Assembly (NCBI RefSeq): GCF_001514285.1 | Contig: NZ_KQ949036.1 | Span: 62,001-126,000, forward strand | Direction of reading: 5' to 3' | Source of the DNA: Streptomyces sp. DSM 15324 | GTDB lineage: Bacteria > Actinomycetota > Actinomycetes > Streptomycetales > Streptomycetaceae | DNA: 64,000 nucleotides | Shown here: positions 32,549 to 40,189 of the stretch, piece after piece | Layout of the letters: every line of letters begins with the position of its first letter | Numbering within the stretch: position 1 is the first letter of the stretch | Program-made: the position numbers and the translations under genes | The notes under the pieces: model-generated | Seen by the model: only the letters and a program-made list of their open reading frames with translations | What the model was told of the DNA's origin: nothing | Databases searched by the model: none

Positions 32549-34025
32549 CGCACCCGGCTCACCCGTCCGCGTACGTTTCTGTCCTTCCCCCACCGGTAAC
32601 CCCCATGTGGGCCTGGTCCGCACCGCCCTGTTCAACTGGGCGTTCGCCAAGCACCACCAGGGCACGCTGGTCTTCCGCATCGAGGACACCGACGCGGCCC
32701 GCGACTCCGAGGAGTCCTACGCCCAGCTGCTCGACTCGCTGCGCTGGCTGGGCTTCGACTGGGACGAGGGCCCCGAGATCGGCGGCCCGCACGCCCCCTA
32801 CCGCCAGTCGCAGCGCATGGACCTCTACGCCGACGTCGCCGGGAAGCTGCTGGACGCCGGCCACGCCTACCGCTGCTACTGCTCCCAGGAGGAGCTGGAC
32901 ACCCGCCGCGAGGCTGCCCGCGCCGCCGGGAAGCCCTCCGGCTACGACGGCCAGTGCCGCGACCTCAGTGCCGCGCAGGTCGCGGAGTACGAGGCGCAGG
33001 GGCGCGCCCCCATCGTCCGCTTCCGGATGCCCGACGAGACGATCACCTTCACGGACCTGGTCCGCGGCGAGCTGACCTTCACCCCGGAGAACGTGCCCGA
33101 CTACGGCATCGTCCGCGCGAACGGCGCCCCGCTCTACACCCTCGTCAACCCGGTCGACGACGCCCTGATGGAGATCACCCACGTCCTGCGCGGCGAGGAC
33201 CTGCTCTCCTCCACCCCCCGCCAGATCGCCCTCTACAAGGCGCTGATCGAACTGGGCGTCGCCAAGGAGATCCCCTCCTTCGGGCATCTGCCGTACGTGA
33301 TGGGCGAGGGCAACAAGAAGCTGTCCAAGCGCGACCCCGAGTCGTCCCTCAACCTCTACCGCGAGCGTGGCTTCCTCCCCGAGGGCCTGCTCAACTACCT
33401 CTCGCTGCTCGGCTGGTCCCTCTCCGCCGACCAGGACATCTTCACGCTGGACGAGATGATCGCGGCCTTCGAGATCGCGGACGTCAACCCCAACCCGGCG
33501 CGCTTCGACCTCAAGAAGTGCGAGGCGATCAACGCCGACCACATCCGCATGCTCGACGTGAAGGACTTCACCGAGCGCTGCGCCCCCTGGCTGCGGGCGC
33601 CGTTCGCGCCCTGGGCCCCCGAGGACTTCGACGAGGCGAAGTGGGAGGCCATCGCCCCGCACGCCCAGACCCGTCTGAAGGTCCTGTCGGAGATCACCGA
33701 CAACGTCGACTTCCTCTTCCTCGCCGAGCCGGTCACCGACGAGGCCTCGTGGACCAAGGCGATGAAGGAGGGCGCGGACGCGCTCCTCGTCACCGCCCGC
33801 GAGAAGCTGGAGTCGGCCGACTGGAGCTCGGCGGAGTCGCTGAAGGAGGCCGTGCTGGCCGCCGGCGAGGCCCACGGCCTCAAGCTCGGCAAGGCCCAGG
33901 CCCCGGTCCGCGTCGCCGTCACCGGCCGCACGGTCGGCCTCCCCCTCTTCGAGTCCCTGGAGATCCTGGGCAAGGAGAAGACGCTGTCGCGCATCGACGC
34001 GGCGCTGGCCAAGCTGGCGGGCTGA
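32541..34025 (+). CDS. gltX: glutamyl-tRNA synthetase (probably non-discriminating)
   Basis: The 494-residue class I synthetase has the HIGH-type motif FCPSPTGNPHVGLVRTALFNW near the start, FRIEDTDAARDSEE, the RGEDLLSSTPRQIALYKAL zone and a KMSKS-type loop KKLSKRDPES. It charges tRNA-Glu with glutamate. Actinobacteria generally lack GlnRS, so this enzyme should also misacylate tRNA-Gln for amidation by GatCAB. GTG at 32541, nine bases after AAGG and inside the 3' end of the FAH gene, is preferred over TTG at 32532. Three tRNA-Glu and two tRNA-Gln genes lie about 1 kb downstream. A perfect 22-pair terminator follows. Confidence 0.95.
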   Translation: MASAPGSPVRVRFCPSPTGNPHVGLVRTALFNWAFAKHHQGTLVFRIEDTDAARDSEESYAQLLDSLRWLGFDWDEGPEIGGPHAPYRQSQRMDLYADVAGKLLDAGHAYRCYCSQEELDTRREAARAAGKPSGYDGQCRDLSAAQVAEYEAQGRAPIVRFRMPDETITFTDLVRGELTFTPENVPDYGIVRANGAPLYTLVNPVDDALMEITHVLRGEDLLSSTPRQIALYKALIELGVAKEIPSFGHLPYVMGEGNKKLSKRDPESSLNLYRERGFLPEGLLNYLSLLGWSLSADQDIFTLDEMIAAFEIADVNPNPARFDLKKCEAINADHIRMLDVKDFTERCAPWLRAPFAPWAPEDFDEAKWEAIAPHAQTRLKVLSEITDNVDFLFLAEPVTDEASWTKAMKEGADALLVTAREKLESADWSSAESLKEAVLAAGEAHGLKLGKAQAPVRVAVTGRTVGLPLFESLEILGKEKTLSRIDAALAKLAG

Positions 34026-34034
34026 CTCGCAGGT

Positions 34035-34083
34035 ACGCGTGAGGGGCGGCACCCGGTGACTCCGGGTGCCGCCCCTCACGCGT
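34035..34083 (+). terminator. gltX terminator, 22-pair perfect stem
   Basis: Bases 34035-34056 pair without mismatch with 34062-34083 around the loop TGACT, ten bases after the gltX stop. It is the longest perfect hairpin seen in the window. Confidence 0.92.
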
Positions 34084-34202
34084 TGCCCACGGCGCGTCGG
34101 CTTCGTCGATCAGGTATTGGGTTTGCGCAGGTTGTCGTCCGGTCCCAGTGGTGCGGTCGAGGTCTTCCGGAAAGGGTCACGGGCCAGTATCCGCACGGCC
34201 CT

Positions 34203-34223
34203 GTCCAGTTGCGCGAACTGGAC
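34203..34223. promoter_or_regulatory. 21-base palindrome upstream of HAD gene
   Basis: GTCCAGTT and AACTGGAC flank GCGCG, about 55 bases before the HAD start. A GATACT lies just downstream and could be a -10 element, which would make the palindrome an operator. Confidence 0.4.
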
Positions 34224-34275
34224 GCGATACTCGCTCGTGCCCCCCAGTGCGCCAGCCCGCGATACCGTCGGGGCC

Positions 34276-35010
34276 ATGAGCATTCGCGCCGTGGTCTGGG
34301 ACGTTGACGACACTCTCTTCGACTACACGACCGCGGACCGGGAGGGCATGCGGGGGCATCTCGTGGCGGAGGGGCTGCTGGAGGGTTACGGGACGGCGGA
34401 GCAGGCGCTCGACCGGTGGCGGGAGGTCACCGATCAGCAGTGGGCGCGGTTCTCTGCGGGGCAGATCAGCTTCGAGGGACAGCGGCGGGACCGCGTCCGG
34501 GTCTTCCTCGACCGGCCGGAGCTGACCGACGCCGAGACCGACGACTGGTTCCGGCGCTACCTCACGCACTACGAGGCGGCCTGGGCGCTGTTCCCCGACG
34601 TCCTGCCGGTGCTGGACGCGCTCGCCGCCAGCCACCGCCACGCGGTGCTCTCCAACTCCAGCCTCGTCGTCCAGGACCACAAGCTGCGCGTCCTCGGCGT
34701 GCACGACCGCTTCGAGACCATCCTGTGCGCCGCCGAGCTGGGCGTGTCCAAGCCCGAGGCCGCCGCCTTCCTGGCCGCCTGCGACGCCCTGGAACTCGCC
34801 CCGCACCAAGTGGCGTACGTCGGCGACCACCCGGAGATCGACGGGCGGGGGGCAGCCGACGCCGGTCTGCTGTCGGTGTGGATCGACCGGTACGGCGGTA
34901 CGGCGACCGTCGAGGTGCCGCCCGGCCGGCACCGGATCGCGACCCTCGCCGAACTCCCGGCCATCCTCGGCGCGGATACCCGTTTTGGAGCCCCGTCCAC
35001 CTTCGGGTAA
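34276..35010 (+). CDS. HAD family hydrolase
   Basis: This 244-residue HAD phosphatase has motif I VVWDVDDTLFDYT (nucleophile Asp9 and Asp11), motif II AVLSNSS, the lysine region ELGVSKPEAAAF and motif IV YVGDHPEIDGRGAADAG. The cap is a small helical insertion (about residues 16-90), subfamily I. The substrate is unknown. ATG at 34276 lacks a clear ribosome binding site; the palindrome upstream suggests its own promoter. The tRNA cluster follows after 91 bases. Confidence 0.9.
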   Translation: MSIRAVVWDVDDTLFDYTTADREGMRGHLVAEGLLEGYGTAEQALDRWREVTDQQWARFSAGQISFEGQRRDRVRVFLDRPELTDAETDDWFRRYLTHYEAAWALFPDVLPVLDALAASHRHAVLSNSSLVVQDHKLRVLGVHDRFETILCAAELGVSKPEAAAFLAACDALELAPHQVAYVGDHPEIDGRGAADAGLLSVWIDRYGGTATVEVPPGRHRIATLAELPAILGADTRFGAPSTFG

Positions 35011-35101
35011 TGTTCTTCCTGCGCCGAGGGAAGCGGGCCGGAAGGCCGGGAAACCGAAGCGCGAAACTAGAACAAGATCCCCACAGGGGCTTGCGTTCCA
35101 G

Positions 35102-35173
35102 TGGCCTATGGTGTAATTGGCAGCACGACTGATTCTGGTTCAGTTAGTCTTGGTTCGAGTCCAGGTAGGCCAG
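35102..35173 (+). tRNA. tRNA-Gln (CTG), copy 1
   Basis: A 72-base cloverleaf: acceptor TGGCCTA pairs with TAGGCCA, anticodon stem ACTGA/TCAGT around TTCTGGT gives anticodon CTG, T-loop TTCGAGT, discriminator G. CCA is not encoded. Confidence 0.95.
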
Positions 35174-35194
35174 CTCGCAGAGCTCATCTGCAAA

Positions 35195-35267
35195 GCCCCC
35201 GTTGTGTAGCGGCCTAGCACGCCGCCCTCTCAAGGCGGTAGCGCCGGTTCGAATCCGGTCGGGGGTA
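35195..35267 (+). tRNA. tRNA-Glu (CTC), copy 1
   Basis: A 73-base cloverleaf: acceptor GCCCCCG with CGGGGGT (first pair G-U), anticodon stem CCGCC/GGCGG around CTCTCAA gives anticodon CTC, T-arm GCCGG-TTCGAAT-CCGGT, discriminator A. Confidence 0.95.
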
Positions 35268-35306
35268 CTGGTTCCGATCACGCAGGATCATTTCGGAACT
35301 GCTAGG

Positions 35307-35379
35307 GCCCCCGTTGTGTAGCGGCCTAGCACGCCGCCCTCTCAAGGCGGTAGCGCCGGTTCGAATCCGGTCGGGGGTA
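35307..35379 (+). tRNA. tRNA-Glu (CTC), copy 2
   Basis: The sequence is identical to copy 1 over all 73 bases; the spacer of 39 bases between them is unrelated. Confidence 0.95.
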
Positions 35380-35398
35380 CGACTGGTCTAAACCACAT

Positions 35399-35470
35399 TG
35401 GTCTATGGTGTAATTGGCAGCACGACTGATTCTGGTTCAGTTAGTCTTGGTTCGAGTCCAGGTAGACCAG
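35399..35470 (+). tRNA. tRNA-Gln (CTG), copy 2
   Basis: It matches copy 1 of tRNA-Gln except for a compensatory change in the acceptor stem: TGGTCTA with TAGACCA replaces TGGCCTA with TAGGCCA. Pairing is kept, so both are functional. Confidence 0.95.
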
Positions 35471-35498
35471 CTCGGACCTGCGGAAACGCAGTGTCCAC

Positions 35499-35571
35499 GC
35501 CCCCGTTGTGTAGCGGCCTAGCACGCCGCCCTCTCAAGGCGGTAGCGCCGGTTCGAATCCGGTCGGGGGTA
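35499..35571 (+). tRNA. tRNA-Glu (CTC), copy 3
   Basis: It is identical to the other two tRNA-Glu copies. It closes the cluster, seven bases before the terminator. Confidence 0.95.
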
Positions 35572-35578
35572 CGTGACC

Positions 35579-35610
35579 GGAAGGCCCCTCGCTTCGGCGG
35601 GGGGCCTTCC
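35579..35610 (+). terminator. tRNA cluster terminator
   Basis: GGAAGGCCCCTCGC and a complementary 3' arm ending GGGGGCCTTCC form a near-perfect stem around a TTC loop. It may also end the convergent MerR gene. Confidence 0.85.
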
Positions 35611-35622
35611 GCGTGTCCGGCC

Positions 35623-36267
35623 TCACTCGAAGCCGTACCGCCGCGCCGACTCCTCCTCCTGGGCCAGCCGGTGCAGCGCCTGGAGGATCGGCTCGACCAG
35701 GACCGCGCTCAGCACCGCCGTCTCGATCCGCTCCGCCTCCGACTCCCGCGTCTCCACGAAATCCAGGTCCAGTACCGCCGCCCGGTGCATCAACTCCGCG
35801 TAGGACCTGAGCAGTTCGGCGTCCCAGTCGTAACCGAGGCGGCGCAGCGCGGCCACCGACACCACCAGTGAGCGATAGGCCGGGGAGATCGTGGTCAGCA
35901 GCCGGGCGTTCGTCCAGCCCAGGGTGCGCAGCAGGGTGTCCGCCTCCTGCCGGGCGGCCCGCACGTGCTCGTCCTCCGCGTCCGGCTCCGGGACCTGGGG
36001 GAGCGCCCACAGGGCCGCGCCGAGCCGGATTGTCCGGCCGAGGGAGTCGTCGTCGACGTGCCCGAGGACCTCCCGGACCGTGGCCACCGGGATCCGGCCC
36101 ACCTGGATCATCGCCCGCACCAGCCGCAGCCGCCGCAGATGCCCCTCGTCGTACTCGGCGGTCGTGGCGTTGATCTGGCGGCCGGGCGGCAACAGGCCCT
36201 CGCGCAGGTAGTACTTGATCGTCGCCGTCGAGACCCCGCTGTGTCTGCTCAGCTCGGCCAGTCGCAT
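35623..36267 (-). CDS. MerR-family transcriptional regulator
   Basis: This 214-residue regulator starts MRLAELSRHSGVSTATIKYY with the N-terminal MerR winged helix-turn-helix and the LREGLLPPGR wing, followed by HLRRLRLVRAMIQVGRIPVATVREVL. The C-terminal part (about 75-214) is helical, with no conserved cysteine cluster, so it is not a metal sensor of the classic type; a ligand- or redox-sensing role is open. ATG at 36267 follows AGGAGG. No target operator was identified, and the neighbouring genes give no clue to its regulon. Confidence 0.88.
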   Translation of the reverse strand: MRLAELSRHSGVSTATIKYYLREGLLPPGRQINATTAEYDEGHLRRLRLVRAMIQVGRIPVATVREVLGHVDDDSLGRTIRLGAALWALPQVPEPDAEDEHVRAARQEADTLLRTLGWTNARLLTTISPAYRSLVVSVAALRRLGYDWDAELLRSYAELMHRAAVLDLDFVETRESEAERIETAVLSAVLVEPILQALHRLAQEEESARRYGFE

Positions 36268-36623
36268 CCCGTGCGCTCCTCCTTGGTCAGCGCCACTATC
36301 CAAACATGTCCGGAGCCGACCGAACCATCGCGGACGCGCAGGGGGACGTGGGCGCCTGCTCATCGGGAGCGCGTCCACGACGGGGACATGCCGGTGTTCG
36401 GGCCGCCGGCGGCGCACGGACAGGTGCGGTTGGCTGCGCGCGGGCGGTATGCGAAGGATCGGTTCGCCTGGCGCGCCTGGTCGTTCGGGGGGCGTGGTCG
36501 TATGGCGGGTGCGGGTGCGGGTGTGCGGGGGCTGGTCGCGCAGTTCCCCGCGCCCCTTCAGGTGGCGTACGTGCCGTCGGGAAGGGCTGCCGCGGCGTTG
36601 AGGCCGCCCTTCTCCTCCTGGCT
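36268..36623. other. 356-base gap between MerR gene and ndgR
   Basis: It should carry the MerR promoter on its left side. No gene with start, ribosome binding site and plausible codon bias was found. The right part holds one copy of the dispersed GC-rich repeat (36527-36560) and a preceding run of short GT/GGC-rich direct repeats (GTGCGGGTGCGG). Confidence 0.5.
36527..36560 (-). repeat. dispersed GC-rich intergenic repeat, copy B
   Basis: Read on the minus strand it begins TGAAGGGGCGCGGGGAACTG and continues CGCGACCAGCCCC. The GGGGC/GCCCC ends allow a hairpin. Related copies are at 15451, 45013 and 57254. Confidence 0.65.
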
Positions 36624-37340
36624 TCAGCCGGTCCTGCGCAGCGCCTCCGACAGGCGGGCGGCCGCGTCGATGATCGCCTGGGCGTGCATCCGGCCCGGGT
36701 GGCGGGTCAGGCGCTCGATCGGGCCGGAGACCGAGACGGCGGCCACGACGCGGTTGGAGGGGCCGCGGACCGGGGCGGAGACGGACGCCACGCCCGGCTC
36801 GCGCTCGCCGATCGACTGGGCCCAGCCGCGGCGGCGGACGCCCGAGAGGGCCGTCGCGGTGAAGCGGGCGCCCTGCAGCCCGCGGTGGAGCCGCTCCGGC
36901 TCCTCCCAGGCCATCAGGATCTGCGCCGAGGAACCCGCCTTCATCGTGAGCGTGGAGCCGACCGGGACGGTGTCCCGCAGGCCGGACAGACGTTCCGCCG
37001 CGGCGACGCAGATGCGCATGTCGCCCTGGCGGCGGTAGAGCTGGGCGCTCTCGCCGGTCACGTCCCGCAGGTGGGTGAGCACCGGGCCCGCGGTCGCGAG
37101 GAGGCGGTCCTCGCCGGCCGCCGCGGCGAGCTCCGCGAGACGCGGACCGAGAATGAAACGGCCCTGCATGTCGCGCGCCACCATGCGGTGGTGTTCCAAT
37201 GCCACGGCCAGCCGGTGGGCCGTGGGTCGTGCGAGTCCGGTGGCCGCGACCAGCCCCGCGAGGGTGGCCGGACCGGACTCCAGGGCGCTCAGGACAAGGG
37301 CTGCCTTGTCCAGAACGCCCACGCCGCTACTGTTGTCCAT
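36624..37340 (-). CDS. ndgR: IclR-family regulator NdgR
   Basis: The 238-residue protein has an IclR N-terminal winged helix (GVLDKAALVLSALESGPATL, then AATGLARPTAHRLAVALEHH) and a C-terminal effector domain with DVTGESAQLYRRQGDMRICV, GSTLTMKAGSSAQILMAW and a closing RMHAQAIIDAAARLSEAL helix. Placement divergent from leuCD identifies it as the conserved actinobacterial NdgR/LeuR, which controls leuCD and other amino acid and antibiotic genes in Streptomyces. ATG at 37340. The intergenic inverted repeat near 37354 lies close to its start, so self-repression is likely. Confidence 0.93.
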   Translation of the reverse strand: MDNSSGVGVLDKAALVLSALESGPATLAGLVAATGLARPTAHRLAVALEHHRMVARDMQGRFILGPRLAELAAAAGEDRLLATAGPVLTHLRDVTGESAQLYRRQGDMRICVAAAERLSGLRDTVPVGSTLTMKAGSSAQILMAWEEPERLHRGLQGARFTATALSGVRRRGWAQSIGEREPGVASVSAPVRGPSNRVVAAVSVSGPIERLTRHPGRMHAQAIIDAAARLSEALRRTG

Positions 37341-37353
37341 GAAACGATATTCC

Positions 37354-37372
37354 CGTCTCACTCTGTGAAACG
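37354..37372. promoter_or_regulatory. candidate NdgR operator
   Basis: CGTCTCACTCTGTGAAACG has arms CGTCTCAC and GTGAAACG that match at seven of eight positions around TCT. A second GTGAGAC (37388-37394) pairs with the left arm as well. It lies 14 bases upstream of ndgR and in the ndgR-leuC divergent region. Confidence 0.55.
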
Positions 37373-37528
37373 CAAGTTCATTTTTCCGTGAGACGCGCAA
37401 CCCTGGAGGCATGGCGGCCCGATGACCGACGGGCCTGGCGGCGGGTGCCCGGGAACAGGGGCCGAGGGCGTCGCCTCCACAAGATCTCTAGTTGGGCCGG
37501 TGCGTCATTGCCGGCCGGAGGGAAAGCG

Positions 37529-38956
37529 ATGGGTAGGACACTCGCGGAGAAGGTCTGGGACGACCATGTCGTCCGGCGCGCCGAGGGCGAGCCCGACCTC
37601 CTCTTCATCGATCTGCACCTGCTGCACGAGGTGACCAGCCCCCAGGCGTTCGACGGGCTGCGCCAGAACGGCCGCCAGGTCCGCCGTCTCGACCTGACCA
37701 TCGCGACCGAGGACCACAACACCCCGACCCTCGACATCGACAAGCCGATCGCCGACCCGGTCTCCCGCGCCCAGCTGGAGACGCTGCGCAAGAACTGCGC
37801 CGAGTTCGGCGTGCGGCTGCACCCGCTCGGTGACGTCGAGCAGGGCGTCGTCCACGTGGTGGGCCCCCAGCTGGGGCTGACCCAGCCGGGCATGACCGTC
37901 GTCTGCGGCGACTCCCACACCTCCACGCACGGCGCCTTCGGCGGCCTGGCGTTCGGCATCGGCACCTCGCAGGTCGAGCACGTGCTGGCCACCCAGACGC
38001 TGCCGCTGGTCCGCCCCAAGACCATGGCGATCACGGTCGACGGCGAGCTGCCCGACGGCGTCACCGCCAAGGACCTGATCCTGGCGATCATCGCGAAGAT
38101 CGGCACCGGCGGCGGCCAGGGCTACGTCCTGGAGTACCGCGGCTCCGCCATCGAGAAGCTCTCGATGGAGGCCCGGATGACCATCTGCAACATGTCGATC
38201 GAGGCCGGCGCCCGCGCGGGCATGATCGCCCCCGACCAGACCACCTTCGACTACCTCGAGGGCCGTCCGCACGCCCCCAAGGGCGAGGACTGGGACGCCG
38301 CCGTCGCGTACTGGAAGACGCTGAGGACGGACGAGGACGCGGTCTTCGACGCCGAGGTCGTCATCGACGCCGCCGCGCTCTCGCCGTTCGTCACCTGGGG
38401 CACCAACCCGGGCCAGGGCGCGCCGCTTTCGGCGGACGTCCCCGACCCGGCTTCGTACGAAGACGCCTCGGAGCGCCTCGCCGCCGAAAAGGCCCTGGAG
38501 TACATGGGGTTGGAGGCCGGACAGCCGCTGCGCTCCATCAAGGTGGACACCGTCTTCGTAGGTTCCTGCACCAACGGCCGCATCGAGGACCTGCGCGCCG
38601 CCGCCGCGATCGTCGAGGGCCGCAAAGTCGCCGACGGCGTACGGATGCTGGTCGTCCCCGGCTCCGCCCGGGTGGGTCTGCAGGCCGTCTCCGAGGGCCT
38701 GGACGTGGTCTTCAAGGAGGCCGGCGCCGAATGGCGGCACGCGGGCTGCTCGATGTGCCTCGGCATGAACCCCGACCAGCTGGCCCCCGGCGAGCGCTCC
38801 GCCTCCACCTCCAACCGCAACTTCGAGGGCCGGCAGGGCAAGGGCGGTCGTACGCACCTGGTGTCGCCGCAGGTCGCGGCCGCCACGGCCGTCCTGGGCC
38901 ACCTGGCCTCCCCGGCCGACCTGTCCTCCGACACCCCCGCGTCCGCTGGAGTCTGA
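37529..38956 (+). CDS. leuC: 3-isopropylmalate dehydratase large subunit
   Basis: LeuC with LeuD isomerises 2-isopropylmalate to 3-isopropylmalate. The 475-residue protein has all [4Fe-4S] ligands at the canonical positions Cys347 (GSCTNGR), Cys407 and Cys410 (CSMC), and the aconitase motifs VCGDSHTSTHGAFGGLAFGI and GARAGMIAPDQTTFDYL. ATG at 37529 follows GGAGGG. It is divergent from ndgR over 188 bases and starts the leuCD operon, six bases upstream of leuD. Confidence 0.97.
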   Translation: MGRTLAEKVWDDHVVRRAEGEPDLLFIDLHLLHEVTSPQAFDGLRQNGRQVRRLDLTIATEDHNTPTLDIDKPIADPVSRAQLETLRKNCAEFGVRLHPLGDVEQGVVHVVGPQLGLTQPGMTVVCGDSHTSTHGAFGGLAFGIGTSQVEHVLATQTLPLVRPKTMAITVDGELPDGVTAKDLILAIIAKIGTGGGQGYVLEYRGSAIEKLSMEARMTICNMSIEAGARAGMIAPDQTTFDYLEGRPHAPKGEDWDAAVAYWKTLRTDEDAVFDAEVVIDAAALSPFVTWGTNPGQGAPLSADVPDPASYEDASERLAAEKALEYMGLEAGQPLRSIKVDTVFVGSCTNGRIEDLRAAAAIVEGRKVADGVRMLVVPGSARVGLQAVSEGLDVVFKEAGAEWRHAGCSMCLGMNPDQLAPGERSASTSNRNFEGRQGKGGRTHLVSPQVAAATAVLGHLASPADLSSDTPASAGV

Positions 38957-38962
38957 TCAGTC

Positions 38963-39556
38963 ATGGAAGCATTCACCTCGCACACCGGCCGGGCCGTCCC
39001 GCTGCGCCGCTCCAACGTCGACACCGACCAGATCATCCCTGCTCACTGGCTCAAGAAGGTGACGCGGGACGGGTTCGAGGACGGACTGTTCGAGGCCTGG
39101 CGCAAGGACGGGGAGTTCATCCTCAACCGTCCCGAGCGGCAGGGCGCGACCGTGCTGGTCGCCGGCCCCGACTTCGGCACCGGCTCCTCCCGCGAGCACG
39201 CCGTCTGGGCGCTGCAGAACTACGGCTTCAAGACCGTGATCTCCTCCCGCTTCGCCGACATCTTCCGCGGCAACTCGCTGAAGAACGGCCTGCTCACGGT
39301 GGTCCTGGACCAGAAGATCGTGGACGCGCTGTGGGAGCTCACGGAGAACGACCCGCAGGCCGAGATCACCGTGGACCTCGAGTCCCGTGAGGTGCGCGCC
39401 CAGGGCGTCACCGCCTCCTTCGAGCTGGACGAGAACTCCCGCTGGCGGCTGCTGAACGGCCTGGACGACATCTCCATCACCCTCCAGAACGAGCCGGACA
39501 TCGCCGCCTACGAGGCCAAGCGCCCCTCCTACAAGCCGAGGACGCTCCAGGTCTGA
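38963..39556 (+). CDS. leuD: 3-isopropylmalate dehydratase small subunit
   Basis: The 197-residue swivel-domain subunit starts MEAFTSHTGRAVPLRRSNVD and has the family motifs DTDQIIPAHWLK, FGTGSSREHAVWALQNYGF and ISSRFADIFRGNSLKNGLL. It pairs with LeuC to form the active site. ATG at 38963 lies six bases after the leuC stop. A terminator follows. Confidence 0.97.
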   Translation: MEAFTSHTGRAVPLRRSNVDTDQIIPAHWLKKVTRDGFEDGLFEAWRKDGEFILNRPERQGATVLVAGPDFGTGSSREHAVWALQNYGFKTVISSRFADIFRGNSLKNGLLTVVLDQKIVDALWELTENDPQAEITVDLESREVRAQGVTASFELDENSRWRLLNGLDDISITLQNEPDIAAYEAKRPSYKPRTLQV

Positions 39557-39603
39557 TCCAAAGCCCCGGGGCAAGTCGAGTTTCGGCCAGCCCAACACCC
39601 CTC

Positions 39604-39636
39604 CTGTACCCCCGATCGGTCCGATCGGGGGTACAG
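39604..39636 (+). terminator. leuCD terminator
   Basis: CTGTACCCCCGATCGG and its exact 16-base complement are separated by a single T, so the real loop is the inner GATCGGTCCGATC region. It lies 47 bases after leuD. Confidence 0.85.
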
Positions 39637-39821
39637 CCGTGTCCGGGCCCGCAACCGACTCCGAACCCTCGGACTTCTTGCCAACTTCCCACGTTAGAGC
39701 GGTGATTGCCGGGGTACGCGCCCTCTGTGGACGCGACTTCCGTCGGTGCCGTGAGGGCCGTTCGAGGGGGCAGTTGCCCCCTGGGCGGGCGACAACTCGC
39801 CCCAGATGGCACAATCTGTGC

Positions 39822-40052
39822 ATGGAACACGACGGCCAACTCGAGCTCTATACGGCGGTCGCGAACCAGCTCAAGGAAGCGCACACAACAGTGCGCGCAC
39901 TGCAAGTCCCGGAGGGCGTACGGATGGCGCTGACCCGGAAGCTGCTGGTCATTACGGCCGCGGCCAAGCACGATCTCGCCGATGCGACAAGGCGTCTGGA
40001 GCGGTTCATGGCGGACCTCGACGAGGGGCGAATGCCCGAAGAGGAGCGTTGA
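39822..40052 (+). CDS. conserved 76-residue helical protein, probably leaderless
   Basis: The frame starts ATG at 39822 and codes MEHDGQLELYTAVANQLKEA, then HTTVRALQVPEGVRMALTRK, and a C-terminal helix HDLADATRRLERFMADLDEG. It is soluble, charged and helical throughout; there is no signal or membrane segment. No Shine-Dalgarno is present, but CACAAT lies at -12 to -7 relative to the ATG, where a -10 element would sit for a leaderless mRNA. The place between leuD and hupS and the clean codon bias support a real gene. I do not recognise a function. Confidence 0.7.
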   Translation: MEHDGQLELYTAVANQLKEAHTTVRALQVPEGVRMALTRKLLVITAAAKHDLADATRRLERFMADLDEGRMPEEER

Positions 40053-40189
40053 TCGCCTCCGGAACAGCCGACTTCGTTGCGGCACAAGGGTGATTAGCCC
40101 GTTTCGTGTTTGATTTGCGGTATATATCTGCCTAACGTGCGAAAAAGCTTGAACACTTTCGTTCTGGCGAGGTCTCCGAAGGGGAAGAC

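Noticed and set aside
34110..34313. A 67-residue minus-strand frame between gltX and the HAD gene
   Set aside because: Its start lies inside the HAD gene on the opposite strand, there is no ribosome binding site, and I recognise no family.
35102..35571. Regularly spaced repeats that might be read as a CRISPR array
   Set aside because: The repeats are full tRNA-Gln and tRNA-Glu cloverleaves with correct anticodons.
37422..37534. A frame upstream of and overlapping leuC that contains a rare CTA leucine codon
   Set aside because: Only one or two Leu codons occur and no terminator/antiterminator pair was seen before leuC, so an attenuator is not supported.
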